Assembly: GCA_910575275.1 (NCBI GenBank)
Contig: CAJTEE010000001.1
Location: forward strand, 310,001-374,000
DNA from: Lachnospiraceae bacterium
Lineage (GTDB): Bacteria > Bacillota > Clostridia > Lachnospirales > Lachnospiraceae
Direction: 5' to 3'
Length of the DNA stretch: 64,000 nucleotides
Shown here one piece after another: positions 62,935 through 64,000 of this stretch. Each line of letters begins with the position of its first letter. The stretch's first letter is position 1. The notes under the pieces were generated by a model that was given only the letters and a program-made list of their open reading frames with translations, was not told where the DNA came from and ran no database searches. Both the position numbers and the translations under genes were made by a program.

Positions 62935-63618
62935 ATGGAATACCGAATCGCACAGAACGTTGCAGAAATCGGTGTAAAAGTCATTTTTGCAACCATCAAC
63001 GGGGTAGATAATACTGGTAGAAGTCCGGAATGGAATGTGGAGCGCACGGCAAGGCTGGCCAACCTGTGCAAGCATTATAAGAATCTGGATGTTCATGAGG
63101 ATTCTATTCTGGAGGGCTACAATATCCTACACGATAAGGCGGGTGTAAAGCGAAGAAAAAATGTTCCTTCCAGTGAAAACCTGATTAAAATGCTGCTGAA
63201 GCACCAAGATATACCATTCATCAATCAAGTAGTGGACATTTACAACGTCATATCAATGGAAAGCCGCCTTTGTGTAGCAGCGCACAATTTGGATAAGGTT
63301 GAAGGGAATTTGACGGTACGATTTTCGGATGGAACAGAAACGTATCTCCCTCTTGGGGCAAAGAAGCCAGTTCCCATGAAAGCACATGAATATTGCTATT
63401 GTGACGATTCCAATGAAGTTCTTTGCCGATTGGAAATCCGCCAAGTGGAAAAGACAAAGGTGGATGAACGTGTAAGGAATATCTTATACATCATTGAGGG
63501 CAACGAAGCAACTGACGATAAGCTCCTGTTTGAAGTAATGCAGGAAATTGTAGATACCACCATGAAATATTGCGGCGGCGTAGGAGAAATATTCGGAGAA
63601 ACAGTTTATGAGAGATGA
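62935..63618 (+). CDS. B3/B4 tRNA-binding domain protein (free-standing editing domain)
   Basis: 227 residues similar to the B3/B4 domain of phenylalanyl-tRNA synthetase beta, which hydrolyses mischarged tRNA. Recognisable parts are SPEWNVERTARLANL, the central PFINQVVDIYNVISMESRL and YIIEGNEATDDKLLFEV. Free-standing versions are thought to edit mis-aminoacylated tRNA. The start at 62935 has AAGGAG 8 bases upstream. It lies between an amino-acid exporter/aminotransferase pair and a Cys/Met-lyase-family gene and overlaps the latter by 11 bases. Confidence 0.85.
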   Translation: MEYRIAQNVAEIGVKVIFATINGVDNTGRSPEWNVERTARLANLCKHYKNLDVHEDSILEGYNILHDKAGVKRRKNVPSSENLIKMLLKHQDIPFINQVVDIYNVISMESRLCVAAHNLDKVEGNLTVRFSDGTETYLPLGAKKPVPMKAHEYCYCDDSNEVLCRLEIRQVEKTKVDERVRNILYIIEGNEATDDKLLFEVMQEIVDTTMKYCGGVGEIFGETVYER

Positions 63619-64000
63619 GACAAAGTGTCTGCACGCAGGCTACGCGCCTGGGAACGCAGAACCAAGAGTGCTGCCCATCGTGCAAAGTACAACCTATGTT
63701 TACGATTCCACAGAAGAAGTGGCGGCGGTATTCGACGACCCTATGAAATCGCTGATCTACTCCCGGTTTGGAAATCCTACTGTTATGGCGGTTGAGGATA
63801 AAATCGCAGAGCTGGAGGGCGGGATCGGCGCCATGTGTACCACCTCCGGATAGGCGGCAATACTGTTCGCCCTGCTCAATATCTGCAACGCTGGCGACAG
63901 CTTTATCAGCACGGCAGAAATTTACGGTGGCTCCATCAACCTGTTTTCTTATACACTGAAACGGCTGGGGATTGAGTGCATTTATATCGACAAAAATGCC
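63608..64000 (+). pseudogene. Cys/Met metabolism PLP enzyme with internal amber codon (runs off window)
   Basis: The frame begins MRDETKCLHAGYAPGNAEPR and continues SRFGNPTVMAVEDKIAELEG, characteristic of methionine gamma-lyase/O-acetylhomoserine sulfhydrylase family enzymes. At 63851-63853 TAG replaces the Gln of the conserved TTSGQAA motif. Reading on in the same frame the family sequence resumes (AAILFALLNICNAGD, then STAEIYGGSINLFSYTLKRL) to the window end. A single CAG-to-TAG change therefore interrupts an otherwise good gene. Confidence 0.85.

Noticed and set aside
63608-63853. An 81-residue complete protein
   Set aside because: It is only the start of a Cys/Met-family enzyme; family sequence continues in frame after the amber codon.

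Overview
The window looks like chromosomal DNA from a spore-forming, anaerobic, gut-type Clostridia, most likely Lachnospiraceae. The supporting genes are spo0A, ppdK, glgA, a CIRCE-controlled clpB, LytTR regulation, a choline-binding-type cell-wall protein, a bile salt hydrolase, an FprA/rubredoxin pair and feo genes. The genus cannot be fixed from the sequence alone. Base composition is fairly GC-rich except in the last ~4.7 kb and in parts of 1.5-4.9 kb, which also hold mobile-element debris. I saw no rRNA, tRNA or CRISPR array.

Layout. 1-1.4 kb: 5' part of ppdK (minus strand). 1.5-4.9 kb: graveyard of a mobile element (DnaC/IstB-like fragment, FtsX permease with a frameshift, ABC ATPase with an amber codon, response-regulator fragment, serine-recombinase stub) around one intact unknown gene. 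4.9-9.3 kb: PAP2-like protein, glgA, spo0A and a DUF815 ATPase. 9.3-14.5 kb: ilvBNCD operon with a branched-chain-rich leader peptide and a terminator. 15-18.3 kb: yaaA, a sugar-acid IlvD-type dehydratase and a FadR-type regulator. 18.3-26.4 kb: a divergent catabolic locus (PLP enzyme of the D-threonine aldolase fold, RidA, D-aminoacylase-like deacylase and SSS symporter on the minus strand; KDG kinase, KDPG/KDPGal aldolase and galactonate dehydratase on the plus strand). 26.5-31.1 kb: LysM-GH18 glycosidase, clpB, thrH. 31-34.7 kb: a FokI-like type IIS restriction-modification system with two separate methyltransferases. 35-44.9 kb: metallo-hydrolase, bile salt hydrolase in tandem with a LytS/LytT two-component system, TAXI-TRAP transporter, aroD and a 2-hydroxyacid dehydrogenase. 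45-51.9 kb: cell-wall-binding protein, rRNA-type methyltransferase, trkA-trkH, larA-like racemase. 52-57.3 kb: feo operon, divergent from fprA, then rubredoxin and flavodoxin. 57.4-59.2 kb: 2-hydroxycarboxylate transporter and greA. 59.3-64 kb: AT-richer island with tnpV, a LysR regulator, LysE exporter, broken aminotransferase, B3/B4 tRNA-editing-type protein and a broken Cys/Met-lyase-family gene.

The most notable system is the 15.8-26.4 kb locus. Deacylase + PLP deaminase/dehydratase-type enzyme + RidA + KDG kinase + KDPG aldolase is the enzyme set expected for N-acetyl-D-glucosaminate (oxidised GlcNAc) breakdown through reactions that resemble D-amino-acid catabolism. Here it is combined with two classical aldonate dehydratases that reach the same 2-keto-3-deoxy-sugar-acid node. 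A promoter with a FadR-type palindrome just downstream of its -10, and a near-copy on the kinase side, suggest one regulator governs both arms. The FokI-like system and the B3/B4-LysE-aminotransferase cluster are the next most interesting regions.
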